A stretch of DNA of 64,000 bases. Source: Bradyrhizobium yuanmingense. Lineage in GTDB: Bacteria; Pseudomonadota; Alphaproteobacteria; Rhizobiales; Xanthobacteraceae. Below are positions 7,927 to 16,635 of the stretch, piece after piece. Under the pieces are notes generated by a model, which did not search any database, was not told the origin of the DNA, and saw only the letters and a program-made list of their open reading frames with translations. The DNA lies in contig NZ_JARFML010000027.1 in assembly GCF_029167105.1 (NCBI RefSeq), positions 1-64,000 on the forward strand. The letters run 5' to 3'. Each line of letters begins with the position of its first letter. Position 1 is the stretch's first letter. Position numbers and translations under genes: made by a program.

Positions 7927-8640
7927 CTAGATCAACCGCATCCCGCGCAGGCTGGCATGCCCGTTTCTGCCGACGATGATGTGATCATGCACGGCAATCC
8001 CCAGTGGTTTTGCGATGTCGATGATCGCCTTCGTCATCTGGATATCGGCCTGCGAGGGCGAGGGATCGCCGCTGGGGTGGTTGTGCACCAGGATCAGCGC
8101 GGTCGCGGACAGCTCGAGCGCGCGCTTGATCACCTCGCGCGGGTAGACCGGGGTGTGGTCGACCGTGCCGGTCTGCTGCACCTCGTCGGCGATCAGCTGG
8201 TTGCGCTTGTCCAGGAAGAGCAGGCGGAATTGCTCCTTCTCGGCAAACGCCATGCTGGTGCGGCAATAGGCGATCACCTCGTTCCAGGATGACAGCGCGT
8301 TGCGGCTGTTGACCTCGCCCTTGGCGACGCGATGCGCGGCAGCTTCTATCAGCTTGAGCTGGTTGATCGCGGACTCGCCGACCCCCTCGACCTCGCGCAG
8401 GCGCGCCACCGGCGCATGCACGACCTCGGCGAACGAGCCGAAGGTCTTGATCAGCGTCTTGGCGAGCGGCTTGGTGTCGCGCCGCGGCAGCGCCGGAAAC
8501 AACGCCATCTCCAGCAATTCGTAGTCGCTCAGCGCATCCGCGCCCGCGCTGTAGAAGCGCTCGCGCAGCCGCTCGCGATGGCCGAGATAGTGCGGCGTCT
8601 CGTCAGGCTTGCTCTTGTCGTGGTCAGGCTTGGCGGGCAT
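7927..8640 (-). CDS. radC: RadC-family JAB/JAMM-domain protein
   Basis: A 237-residue cytoplasmic protein. The N-terminal half carries the UPF0758 helix-hairpin-helix region (LREVEGVGESAINQLKLIEA, residues 81-100). The C-terminal MPN domain has the JAMM metal motif H186-x-H188-PSGDPSPSQA-D199. Despite the old name, a role in recombination repair is not supported for the family; a metal-dependent hydrolase activity is inferred from the motif. Normal length. The last ~55 codons are duplicated as the decayed copy at 6924-7110. Confidence 0.92.
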   Translation of the reverse strand: MPAKPDHDKSKPDETPHYLGHRERLRERFYSAGADALSDYELLEMALFPALPRRDTKPLAKTLIKTFGSFAEVVHAPVARLREVEGVGESAINQLKLIEAAAHRVAKGEVNSRNALSSWNEVIAYCRTSMAFAEKEQFRLLFLDKRNQLIADEVQQTGTVDHTPVYPREVIKRALELSATALILVHNHPSGDPSPSQADIQMTKAIIDIAKPLGIAVHDHIIVGRNGHASLRGMRLI

Positions 8641-8723
8641 CGGCCGCCAGCATTGCCGGGGCTTGGCGTTTTTGCAACCGTCAATTGCGGGAGCAGTCGC
8701 GCCTCATACGACGGCGCCTCAAA

Positions 8724-9542
8724 TCACCCGATCTGCTTCTCGCCATGTCGCGCCGACAGCGTGAAAATCTCCACCCCCGTCGCCGTGACGCCGACGGAGT
8801 GCTCGAACTGCGCCGACAGCGAGCGATCGCGGGTCACCGCGGTCCAGCCGTCGGAGAGAATCTTCACATGCGGCTTGCCGAGATTGATCATCGGCTCGAT
8901 GGTGAAGAACATGCCGGGCTTGAGCTGCACGCCCTCGCCGGGCCGGCCGATATGGATGATGTTCGGCTCGTCGTGGAACATGCGGCCCAGGCCATGGCCG
9001 CAGAAATCGCGCACCACGCTCATGCCCTGCGGCTCGACGAAGCTCTGGATGGCGTGGCCGATGTCGCCGGTGGTGGCGCCCGGCTTCACCGCGGCGATGC
9101 CGCGCATCATGGCCTCATAGGTCACCTCGATCAGCCGTTCGGCCTTGCGGGCGATCGGGCCGATCGCATACATCCGGCTGGAATCGCCATACCAGCCGTC
9201 GACGATGAAGGTGACGTCGATGTTGACGATGTCGCCTTCCTTCAGCGGGCGGTCGCCGGGCATGCCGTGGCAGACCACGTGGTTGAGCGAGGTGCAGGTC
9301 GAGTAGCGGTAGCCGCGATACATCAGCGTCGCCGGGTAGGCACCATGGCTGAAGGCGAAGTCCCGGACGAAATCGTCGATTCTGGAGGTCGGCACGCCGG
9401 GCCCGACGATGTCGGTGAGCTCGTCGAGGCACTTGGCCACCAGCGCGCCCGCCTTGCGCATGCCGGCAAAGGCGGCGGGCCCGTGCAGCTTGATCTGTCC
9501 GGTCTTGCGCAGGGAGGTCTCAGTGGCGTCGACGTAGCTCAT
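8724..9542 (-). CDS. map: Methionine aminopeptidase, type I
   Basis: A 272-residue metalloenzyme that removes the N-terminal methionine from nascent proteins. All five metal ligands are visible: D109 (VNIDVTF), D120 (WYGDSS), H183 (GHGLGR), E216 (FTIEPM) and E247 (QFEHSV). H92 in VVCHGMPGD is the substrate-side histidine. The N-terminal ~20 residues extend slightly beyond the usual core. It lies upstream of radC on the same strand with about 80 bases between; whether they share a transcript is unclear. Confidence 0.96.
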   Translation of the reverse strand: MSYVDATETSLRKTGQIKLHGPAAFAGMRKAGALVAKCLDELTDIVGPGVPTSRIDDFVRDFAFSHGAYPATLMYRGYRYSTCTSLNHVVCHGMPGDRPLKEGDIVNIDVTFIVDGWYGDSSRMYAIGPIARKAERLIEVTYEAMMRGIAAVKPGATTGDIGHAIQSFVEPQGMSVVRDFCGHGLGRMFHDEPNIIHIGRPGEGVQLKPGMFFTIEPMINLGKPHVKILSDGWTAVTRDRSLSAQFEHSVGVTATGVEIFTLSARHGEKQIG

Positions 9543-9662
9543 GCGTGTCAGGTCTTCTCGGGCTGATCTCGATTTTGGCGGAAAGGCTTGATTTCAGGCC
9601 CCAATCTAATGATTGGCAGGCTTCATGCAAGCCGAGCGGCCTGCTTGGGGGGTGAAAGTGAC

Positions 9663-10979
9663 CTAATTCGGGACTTCCACGGCGGTTTCCACCGGCAGGG
9701 CGCCGCCGCGGATGCGGATTTCGCGGACGGGATAGGGAACCCGGATACCCTCGCGCTTGAAGGCGTCCCACAGCTCCAGCATCACGTCGCTCTTGACCCT
9801 GTCCATGCCGTCGGGGTCGGCGATCCAGAAGGTCAGCGAGAACTTCATCCCGGCTTCCGCGAACTCGGTCAGGAGGCAGGTGGGCGGCTTGCCCTTCTGC
9901 GCGCGCGGATGGGCTTCCGCGGTCTCGGCCGCAAGCTTGCAGACCAGCTTCGGGTCGGCGTCGTAATTGGTGCCGAAGGCGATCTTCACCAGCGTGTTCT
10001 TGTCGGTATAGGTCCAGTTGACGACCTTCTGCGTCACCAGATCCTCGTTCGGGACCAGGAATTCGCGGCCGTCGCCGGCGGCGACCGAAATATAGCGCGT
10101 CTTCATCGCGCTGATGCGGCCGGTATTGTCGCCGATGGTGACGAGATCGCCGGGCTTCACCGATTTGTCCGCGAGCAGGATGATCCCCGAGATGAAATTG
10201 GCGACGATCTTCTGCAGGCCGATACCGATGCCGACGCCGACCGCGCCGGAGAACACCGCGAGCGCCGACAGGTCGATCCCGACCGCGCCGAGCGCGATCA
10301 CGATCGCGACCGTGAGCAGCCCGATGCGGATGATCTTGACCAGCAGCACCTGCACCGACGGCGTCAGGTCGGTGGTCGAATTGATCCGGCTCTCGGCGAA
10401 ATTGCTGGCGATGTTGGTGAGCCAGAGTGCGATCAGCAGCAGCGCGCCGGCCTTGAGCGCCAGGAGCGGGGTCAGCCTGAGGCCGCCGAGCACGATGGCG
10501 AAGGAATCCAACAGGTCGACCGTCGCATCGAGCTGGCCGACGATGGAGAGCGCGGCGACGAACCAGGCGGTGATCGACACCAGCTTGACGATGAAGGCGT
10601 TGCGCAGCACCGAGGTCACGAGCCGGATCACCAGCCAGGCGAAACCCAGCTTGGCCGCGACCATCAAGAGATAGGAGCGGCTCGGCCAGGTCGCGTGATA
10701 CATCACCACGCGCGAGACGATCACGAGCAGCGTGAACACCGCCGTCGAGGCGCTGGCGACCATGACCCGGACGAAATGCCGGAGCGGCAGCGGCCAGCGC
10801 ATCGCCAGTGACGTCATATCGAGACGGCTGCGAATGGCCGCCTCCGCGGCATAGGCGATGCCGGCCGCGGCCAGGATGAGGCCGAATTGCAGGTAGAACC
10901 AGGGTGAGGAGATTTCCGCCCCGACGCTGCGTGCGGTGGTCTGCACGAACTCCATGAAGTCTTTGAGGTCCATGTCCAT
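9663..10979 (-). CDS. Mechanosensitive ion channel, MscS family
   Basis: A 438-residue membrane protein. Several N-terminal transmembrane segments (first near residues 20-43) precede the MscS core: the pore-lining helix VFSGAVGVGIGIGLQKIVANF, rich in small residues, then the beta domain (SVKPGDLVTIGDNTGRI, YISVAAGDGREFLVPNEDLV) and an alpha/beta C-terminal domain ending REIRIRGGALPVE. MscS channels open on membrane tension to release solutes in hypo-osmotic shock. This is longer than E. coli MscS (286), having extra N-terminal helices as in many proteobacterial paralogues. The start at 10979 (MDMDLKDF) is preferred over a longer in-frame start at 11054. Confidence 0.9.
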   Translation of the reverse strand: MDMDLKDFMEFVQTTARSVGAEISSPWFYLQFGLILAAAGIAYAAEAAIRSRLDMTSLAMRWPLPLRHFVRVMVASASTAVFTLLVIVSRVVMYHATWPSRSYLLMVAAKLGFAWLVIRLVTSVLRNAFIVKLVSITAWFVAALSIVGQLDATVDLLDSFAIVLGGLRLTPLLALKAGALLLIALWLTNIASNFAESRINSTTDLTPSVQVLLVKIIRIGLLTVAIVIALGAVGIDLSALAVFSGAVGVGIGIGLQKIVANFISGIILLADKSVKPGDLVTIGDNTGRISAMKTRYISVAAGDGREFLVPNEDLVTQKVVNWTYTDKNTLVKIAFGTNYDADPKLVCKLAAETAEAHPRAQKGKPPTCLLTEFAEAGMKFSLTFWIADPDGMDRVKSDVMLELWDAFKREGIRVPYPVREIRIRGGALPVETAVEVPN

Positions 10980-11187
10980 CGGGTCTCGTCGGCAAGCGGG
11001 CAGGAATTGATTCGAGGGCGCCGGACAATCCCACAAAGGGCGCGGCCGGGCCATCGATACACCGTGAAGTGAAGCGCGTTAAGGCCGTAAAATGCGGGCA
11101 GATTGCCGCGAAGCGCGAAAATGGGTTGGCGCACGAGTCCACCGACGATAAGGATGAAATTCCAGCGATTTCTTACCCGGAAGGTGG

Positions 11188-12981
11188 ATGGCTTCCCTCG
11201 ACTCCGTCAGTCTCGCCATATTGCTCGGCGCCGTCCTCGTCATGGCCGGCATCCTCTCGAGCCTGCTTGCGCTGCGCTTCGGCGCGCCCTTGCTGCTCGT
11301 GTTCCTCATCATCGGCATGCTCGCCGGCGATTCCGGCCCCGGTCAGCTCCAGTTCGACGACGTCCGCACCACCTATCTGGTCGGCTCCGTCGCGCTCGCT
11401 TTGATCCTGTTCGACGGCGGCCTGCGCACGCGCATTGCCAGCATCCGCACCGTGCTTGCGCCGTCCGTGGTGCTCGCGACCGCAGGCGTGCTGCTGACCG
11501 CGCTGGTCACGGCGCCGTTCGCCAAATACGCGCTCGACCTCAACTGGTCGGAATCGCTGCTGGTCGGTGCCGTGGTGGCCTCGACCGACGCGGCCGCGGT
11601 GTTCCTGCTGGTGCACACCCAGGGCCTGCGTCTGCGTCCGCGCGTCGGCGCGACGCTGGAGGCGGAGTCCGGCACCAACGATCCCTTCGCGATCTTTCTC
11701 ACCCTGATGCTGGTGGAATACATCTCGGTCGGCACGAGCTCGCCCGGCCATGTGCTGATGGAGTTCATCCAGGAGGCGGCGCTGGGTGCCGTCGTCGGCG
11801 TCATCGGCGGCCGCCTCGTCGTCATCGCTCTCAACAAGGTCGCCCTGCCGCAGGGCCTGCATGCGCCGTTCGTGACCACGGCCGCGCTCGTGATCTTTGG
11901 CGGCTCGCAGATCATGCACGCCTCCGGCTTCCTCGCCGTCTATCTCGCCGGCATCATCATCGGTAACCGGCCGACGCGCGCGCACAATTCGGTGGTGACG
12001 TTCCTGGACGCCGCGACTTGGCTGGCGCAGATCGTGATGTTCGTGCTGCTCGGTCTCCTGGTGTCGCCGAGCCGGCTCGGTGCCAGCATATTGCCGGCCA
12101 TCGCCGTGGCGCTGGTCCTGATGCTGATCGCGCGGCCGATCGCGGTGTTCGTGTGCCTGTCGCCGTTCCGCTTCAACTGGCGCGAAAAGATCTTCATCGC
12201 CTGGACCGGTCTGCGCGGTGCGGTCGCGATCTTCCTGGCCTCGATCCCGATGCTGGTCGGGCTGTCCAAGGCCTATCTCTATTTCGACGTGGCCTTCGTC
12301 GTCGTCATCATCTCGCTTCTGCTGCAAGGCTGGACCCTGGCGCCGGCCGCGCGCAAGCTGCACGTGGCGCTGCCCCGCGCCGAGCGCGGCCCGCGCCGCG
12401 TCGAGCTCGATCTGCCCGGCCAGCTCGAGCAGCAGCTGGTCGGCTATCCGGTGCGGCCCAAGAGCCTGTATTTCCGCCGTGGCCTGATCCCGTCCTGGTC
12501 CAAGCCGACGCTCGTCATCCGCAACGAGAACATCCTGACGCCGGCGGAAGCCGATCCGATCGCGCCCGGCGATTACATCTATCTGCTGGCCCCGCCGGAA
12601 AAGGCCGAGTCGCTCGACCGTTTCTTCGTCGACATGCAGCCGAGCACCGCGCCCGATCCGCATCTGCTCGGCGATTTCATGGTCTCCGGCGAGCACACGC
12701 TCGCCGAGCTCGCCGCGATCTACGGCGTCAAGGTGAGTGAGGACGAGAGCAAGCTCACGCTCGCCGATTATTTCGACGTCCATCTCGACCACGCGCCGAG
12801 GGAGGGCGCCGAGCTCGCCCTGGGCGAGATCGTGCTGGTCGCCCGCAGCATCTCCGGGGGGCGCGTCAACGTCGTCGGCCTGCGCCTGCCCGAAGATGAC
12901 GAGACACCGCCGCCGCTGACAGGCGCCCGGGCGCTGCGTAAGAAGCTCGCGGAGCTGTGGTCCTCGGTGGCGGGAGTTTGA
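11188..12981 (+). CDS. Potassium/proton antiporter, NhaP2/CvrA-like (CPA1)
   Basis: A 597-residue protein. Residues ~7-390 form a polytopic CPA1 exchanger with GGLRTRI after the third segment and the conserved acidic stretch VASTDAAAVF. After the membrane part comes an RCK-C/TrkA-C-like module (around 400-480: ELDLPGQLEQQLVGYPV, PTLVIRNENILTPAEADPI, GDYIYLLAPPEKAE) and a C-terminal CorC/HlyC-type domain (ELAAIYGVKVSEDESKLTLADYF). This architecture is that of the K+/H+ antiporter subfamily, which exports potassium. GGAAGG precedes the ATG. It is divergent from the MscS gene; both act in osmotic and ionic balance. Confidence 0.9.
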   Translation: MASLDSVSLAILLGAVLVMAGILSSLLALRFGAPLLLVFLIIGMLAGDSGPGQLQFDDVRTTYLVGSVALALILFDGGLRTRIASIRTVLAPSVVLATAGVLLTALVTAPFAKYALDLNWSESLLVGAVVASTDAAAVFLLVHTQGLRLRPRVGATLEAESGTNDPFAIFLTLMLVEYISVGTSSPGHVLMEFIQEAALGAVVGVIGGRLVVIALNKVALPQGLHAPFVTTAALVIFGGSQIMHASGFLAVYLAGIIIGNRPTRAHNSVVTFLDAATWLAQIVMFVLLGLLVSPSRLGASILPAIAVALVLMLIARPIAVFVCLSPFRFNWREKIFIAWTGLRGAVAIFLASIPMLVGLSKAYLYFDVAFVVVIISLLLQGWTLAPAARKLHVALPRAERGPRRVELDLPGQLEQQLVGYPVRPKSLYFRRGLIPSWSKPTLVIRNENILTPAEADPIAPGDYIYLLAPPEKAESLDRFFVDMQPSTAPDPHLLGDFMVSGEHTLAELAAIYGVKVSEDESKLTLADYFDVHLDHAPREGAELALGEIVLVARSISGGRVNVVGLRLPEDDETPPPLTGARALRKKLAELWSSVAGV

Positions 12982-12990
12982 TGTTTCCTC

Positions 12991-13075
12991 GTCATTGCGA
13001 GGAGCTCTTGCGACGAAGCAATCCAGTCTGCCGCCACGGATAGACTCTGGATTGCTTCGCTTCGCTCGCAATGAC
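12991..13075. repeat. Dispersed palindromic element, family A
   Basis: A nested inverted repeat: GTCATTGCGAG (12991-13001) pairs with CTCGCAATGAC (13065-13075), and GAAGCAATCCAG (13015-13026) pairs with CTGGATTGCTTC (13047-13058). It lies between the convergent antiporter and modC genes. Other copies are at 49584-49668 and, shortened, at 55550-55584. This is a bradyrhizobial-style extragenic palindrome; placement between converging genes fits a bidirectional terminator or a REP-type mobile unit. Confidence 0.85.
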
Positions 13076-13094
13076 GGGGATGGGCCACGAGCCT

Positions 13095-13757
13095 TCACGT
13101 CAGCACCTTCACCCCGCCGAAACTCGTCACCCGCCCCTGCTTCAGCATCACGATCTGCGTCGCGAGCTGGCGCAGCTCGGCGACGTCGTGGCTGACATAG
13201 ACCATCGGCACATTGGCCTCGTCGCGCAGCCGCACCAGGTAGGGCAGGATTTCGAGCTTGCGGCCCTCATCGAGCGCGCCGAGCGGCTCGTCGAGCAGCA
13301 GGAGGCGCGGCTTCGACAGCAGCGCGCGGCCGAGCGCGACGCGCTGGCGCTCGCCGCCGGACAGCTTCCCGGGACGGCGATCCCTGAGCGCGCCGATGTC
13401 GAGCAGGTCGATGATGCGCTTGTGCTGCGCCGGGTCGGGCGCAAGCCCATTCATCCGCCGCCCGTAGTCGAGATTCTGCGCCACGCTCAGATGCGGAAAC
13501 AGCCGCGCATCCTGGAACACGTAGCCGATGCGGCGGCGGTAAGTGGGCACGTGAATGCCGGCCGCGGTGTCGTCGACGATCTCGCCATCGATCGCGATGG
13601 TGCCGCGATCAGGCCGCAGCAGGCCGGCGATCATGTTGACCAGCGAGCTCTTGCCGGCGCCCGAGGCACCGAACAGGCCGATGACGCGCCCCTCGCTGCT
13701 GAAGGAAGCGGACAGCGAGAATTCACCGAGCTGTTTTTCGACGTCGACGCGCAGCAT
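13095..13757 (-). CDS. modC: Molybdate ABC transporter ATP-binding protein ModC, short form
   Basis: A 220-residue ATPase: Walker A at residues 30-38 (GASGAGKSS), Q-loop FQDARLFPHLSV, signature LSGGERQ at 132-138, Walker B LLLLDEP at 152-158 and the switch region YVSHDVAEL. E. coli ModC is about 350 residues because it has a C-terminal MOP/TOBE domain that binds molybdate; that domain is absent here, so transport is not expected to be trans-inhibited through ModC. It starts two bases after the modB stop. Assignment to molybdate rests on the adjacent modB and modA. Confidence 0.9.
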   Translation of the reverse strand: MLRVDVEKQLGEFSLSASFSSEGRVIGLFGASGAGKSSLVNMIAGLLRPDRGTIAIDGEIVDDTAAGIHVPTYRRRIGYVFQDARLFPHLSVAQNLDYGRRMNGLAPDPAQHKRIIDLLDIGALRDRRPGKLSGGERQRVALGRALLSKPRLLLLDEPLGALDEGRKLEILPYLVRLRDEANVPMVYVSHDVAELRQLATQIVMLKQGRVTSFGGVKVLT

Positions 13758-13759
13758 GG

Positions 13760-14458
13760 TCAATTCCCGTGCAGGCGCTGCGTGGCGCGGCGGGCGAACC
13801 ATTCGGCCGCGATCAGCGCGCCGATCGCGAGCACGATCGAGACGATCACGAGCCTTCCCGCCGCGGCGTCGCCGTCGGGGGTCTGGATCAGCGAATAGAT
13901 CGCGGACGAAATCGTCTGGGTCTCTCCTGGGATGTTGGAGACGAAGGTGATGGTGGCGCCGAACTCGCCGATCGCCTTGGCAAAGCCCAGCACCATGCCG
14001 GCGAGCACGCCCGGCAGCGCCAGCGGCAGCGTCACCGTGAAGAACACTTTCCACGGCGCTGCGCCGAGCGTCTCCGCGGCCTGCTCGAGCCGGCGGTCGA
14101 TCGCCTCGATCGACAGCCGCATCGGCCGCACCAGCAGCGGAAACGCCATCACGCCGCAGGCGAGCGCAGCACCGGTCCAGCGGAACGCGAAGACGATGCC
14201 GAGATAATCGGCGAGAAAGCCGCCGACGAGGCCGCGGCGGCCGAAGGTGAGCAGCAGCAGATAACCGGTGACGACGGGCGGCAGCACCAGGGGCAGGTGC
14301 ACGAGTGCGTCGAGCACCGACTTGCCCCAGAAATCACGCCGCGCGAGCAGCCACGCCAGCGCAATGCCGAACGGCGTCGCGACCAGCGTGGCAATGACGG
14401 CGACCCTGAGCGAAAGCAGGATCGCCGTCCATTCGGCGGGAGAGATCTCGAACATCAA
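13760..14458 (-). CDS. modB: Molybdate ABC transporter permease ModB
   Basis: A 232-residue inner-membrane permease with about five hydrophobic segments. Typical ModB features are WTAILLSLRVAVIATL at the N-terminus, the PLVLPPVVTGYLLL stretch around residue 55, and the cytoplasmic coupling loop EAAETLGAAPWKVFFTVTLP-like region (written here as QAAETLGAAPWKVFF). It passes molybdate delivered by ModA. It is nearly contiguous with modC and separated from modA by a tandem-repeat spacer. Confidence 0.93.
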   Translation of the reverse strand: MMFEISPAEWTAILLSLRVAVIATLVATPFGIALAWLLARRDFWGKSVLDALVHLPLVLPPVVTGYLLLLTFGRRGLVGGFLADYLGIVFAFRWTGAALACGVMAFPLLVRPMRLSIEAIDRRLEQAAETLGAAPWKVFFTVTLPLALPGVLAGMVLGFAKAIGEFGATITFVSNIPGETQTISSAIYSLIQTPDGDAAAGRLVIVSIVLAIGALIAAEWFARRATQRLHGN

Positions 14459-14468
14459 GTCGTCATAT

Positions 14469-14543
14469 CAGGTCGCAGAAAACAGGTGGCAAAATCAGGT
14501 TTGCAAGAATCAGGTCGCAACAATCAGGTCGCAACAATCAGGT
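14469..14543. repeat. Six-copy ~14-bp tandem repeat between modA and modB
   Basis: The motif CAGGT recurs at 14469, 14483, 14496, 14511, 14525 and 14539, with spacings of 14, 13, 15, 14 and 14 bases. The two best copies read CAGGTCGCAACAAT. On the coding (minus) strand the unit reads as GACCTGATTGTTGC, so each copy carries a TGA; the first is the modA stop codon itself and the last abuts the modB start region. The array fills the whole 79-base modA-modB spacer. Confidence 0.85.
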
Positions 14544-15323
14544 CGTGGGGCTGATCAGGAACTTGAAGCCGTATTTCTCCAAGATGGTCTTGGCCGCCGT
14601 CGAGCGCAGGAAGGCGAGATAGTCGTTCGTCTCCGGCTTGGCGGTGCTGGTCGCCGCGACCGGATAGATGATCGCAGGATGCGAATCCGCCGGGAACGTG
14701 CCGACGATCTTCACGCCCGGCTCGACCTTGGCGTCGGTGGAATAGACGATGCCGAGCACGGCCTCGCCGCGCGCGACCAGCGTCAGCGCCGCGCGCACGC
14801 TCTCGGCCATGGCGAATTTCGGCTCCGCGGCCTGCCAGGCCCCGAGCTTTTCCAGCGCCGCCTTGGCATATTTGCCTGCAGGGACCGACTTGACGTCACC
14901 GGTCGCGATCCTGCCGTCGCCGGCGAGCTTGGCGAGATCGAAACCTGGCGCGATCGTCACGCTGTCGATCTTGGAATCCTTCGGCGCAATCAGCACGATG
15001 CTGTTGCCCAGCAGGTTGACCCTGGACGGCTCGTTGATGGTCTTCTTGGCGATCGCGTAGTCCATCCAGTCGGTGTCGGCGGAGACGAACACGTCGGCCG
15101 GCGCACCCTGCTCGATCTGCTTGGCCAGAACCGAGCTTGCCGCGTAGCTGACGCTGAACTTGACCCCGGTCCTGGCGGTGTAGGCGGCGTCGATCTCGTC
15201 CAGCGCGTTCTTCATCGAGGCGGCGGCGAACACGGTGATGGTCTTGTCCTCGGCCGCGGCCGGCGCGACGGCCGTGCCGGCGAAAATGACGAAGGCGATG
15301 AAAAATCCTGGCAGGCGAAACAT
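14538..15323 (-). CDS. modA: Molybdate-binding periplasmic protein ModA
   Basis: A 261-residue-class binding protein (about 26 kDa): signal peptide to about residue 24 (FVIFAGTAVAPAAAE), then the ModA opening KTITVFAAASMKNALDEI, FSVSYAASSVLAKQIEQGAPADVF (oxyanion-contacting serines) and VFVSADTDWMDY. The start at 15323 places GGAG eight bases upstream. It is the first gene of modABC. No clear Mo-box or ModE-type operator was found upstream in 15324-15530. The stop codon belongs to the first unit of the spacer repeat. Confidence 0.94.
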   Translation of the reverse strand: MFRLPGFFIAFVIFAGTAVAPAAAEDKTITVFAAASMKNALDEIDAAYTARTGVKFSVSYAASSVLAKQIEQGAPADVFVSADTDWMDYAIAKKTINEPSRVNLLGNSIVLIAPKDSKIDSVTIAPGFDLAKLAGDGRIATGDVKSVPAGKYAKAALEKLGAWQAAEPKFAMAESVRAALTLVARGEAVLGIVYSTDAKVEPGVKIVGTFPADSHPAIIYPVAATSTAKPETNDYLAFLRSTAAKTILEKYGFKFLISPTT

Positions 15324-15690
15324 GGATGCGCTCCGTGCTAGCTCGCGCGCGCAAGGTTGCACGCGCGAAATCTGGCGTTGGCTGGGTCAGATGCGACGGG
15401 CGGAAGCGCCGTTCCACGGTCCCTAGCGACGGCTTACGGCCCGCGGGGATATCGCAGTGCAAACATAGCAGGCCGCGGCCGCAGGTCAAAGGCGGCCGGT
15501 TGTCGGCCAGCGGCTATCGGGCCGGCGAGTCCGTCATCCCGGGGCGCGCGTAGCGCGAGCCCGGTGTCCATAACCACAGGATTGCGTTGGGCGAAGACTC
15601 GGAGTGACCTGCTTCGCGCAAGTACCACTCCCTGCGGTTATGGGGTCCCGGGCCCCGGTACCACTGCGGTGGATGCCGTGGCCACGAACC
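15324..15690. other. modA upstream gap with palindromic element, family B
   Basis: The 367 bases between modA (start) and mepA (end), both minus strand, hold no convincing gene. About 15533-15660 is a dispersed repeat: it starts GTCATCCCGGGGCGCGCG, and GGTGTCCATAACCACAG near 15561 is a near inverted match to CTGCGGTTATGGGGTC near 15631. The 200 bases next to modA should contain its promoter; no known operator motif was recognised. Confidence 0.6.
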
Positions 15691-16635
15691 TTACGGCTTC
15701 GCATCCCCTGCATGCAGCACCGCCTTGCAGGTTGCCGGCATCTGCGCGAGCGTCATCGGCGGCTTCGGCTTGGGCGGTTCGGGCGGCGGCTTGGGGTGCA
15801 GCACCGCATCGGAGAACCAGTAGGCGAGATCGGCGGGCTTGCAGCCTTCGTCCTCGGCCTGTGACGGCTGGCCCTCGCATTCGCCGGCCCCGGCCGGGCA
15901 GTGCATGCGGATGTGGAAGTGGTAGTCGTGGCCCCACCAGGGGCGGATCTTCGACAGCCAGGCGCGGTCGCCCTTGGCCTCGCGGCATAGCGCCTTCTTG
16001 ATCGCGGCATTGACGAAGATGCGCTGCACGGCGGGCTCGCGCGCGGCGGCGCGCAGCACCAGCACATGGCCTGGCGTGAACACCTTGGGGTCGATGTCGA
16101 GCCGGTCCTGGCGCACCATCATCACCGCCGACATTTCCTCGCGCTCCTCGCGCGAGAGCCGGCGGTCCGGCATCGGCGTCAGCCAGATGTCGGCGTCGAG
16201 ACCGATCTGGTGGCTGGCATGGCCTGACAGCGCCGGCCCGCCGCGCGGCTGCGCGATGTCGCCGACCAGGATGCCGGGCCAGCCTGCGTCCTTGTGCGCC
16301 TTCGCGGCGAGCCGCTTGATCAGCGCGATCATGTCGGGATGACCGTAGCCGCGATTGCGCGACAGCCGCATCACCTGCCAATGATCGCCGTTCATAGGCA
16401 TCTGCTGCGCGCCGCCGATGCAGCCTCTGGTATAGGAGCCGACGACGTGGGCCGGCCCCTTCGACGGCAGCAGCTTTCGCGCGAACAGCTCCTTGGCGGC
16501 GAGATCGGGGTCGTTGGGATTGGCGAGCGGCGGCAGCGGCTTCGGGTTGATGCTGCCACGGTCCTGGGCCAGCGCGCCACCGGCGCCCAGGCAGACGAAC
16601 GAGAGCAGGAGGAAGGTGATGCCGCGGCGACTCAT
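15691..16635 (-). CDS. mepA: Penicillin-insensitive murein endopeptidase MepA
   Basis: A 314-residue periplasmic LAS-type zinc peptidase that cuts D-Ala-meso-DAP crosslinks in peptidoglycan. Signal peptide residues 1-23 (FLLLSFVCLGAGGALA). Zinc ligands by alignment with E. coli MepA are H142 and D149 in GHASHQIGLDADIW and H241 in WGHDYHFHIRMHC. Cysteines around 71, 217 and 246 may form disulfides. A Pro/Lys-rich linker (HPKPPPEPPKPKPP) precedes a short C-terminal tail, which is longer than in E. coli. Start at 16635 chosen for the signal peptide; an in-frame upstream start would read through non-coding sequence. Confidence 0.92.
   Translation of the reverse strand: MSRRGITFLLLSFVCLGAGGALAQDRGSINPKPLPPLANPNDPDLAAKELFARKLLPSKGPAHVVGSYTRGCIGGAQQMPMNGDHWQVMRLSRNRGYGHPDMIALIKRLAAKAHKDAGWPGILVGDIAQPRGGPALSGHASHQIGLDADIWLTPMPDRRLSREEREEMSAVMMVRQDRLDIDPKVFTPGHVLVLRAAAREPAVQRIFVNAAIKKALCREAKGDRAWLSKIRPWWGHDYHFHIRMHCPAGAGECEGQPSQAEDEGCKPADLAYWFSDAVLHPKPPPEPPKPKPPMTLAQMPATCKAVLHAGDAKP

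Noticed and set aside
12991..13075. Possible CRISPR repeat
   Set aside because: The repeated arms are inverted, not direct, with no regular spacers.
11173..13098. A 641-residue minus-strand open frame opposite the antiporter
   Set aside because: Shadow of the K+/H+ antiporter gene; no recognisable domains.
14469..14543. Possible molybdate riboswitch or Mo-box between modA and modB
   Set aside because: The sequence is a simple tandem repeat without the dyad or fold of a known Mo element, and it lies inside the operon rather than before it.
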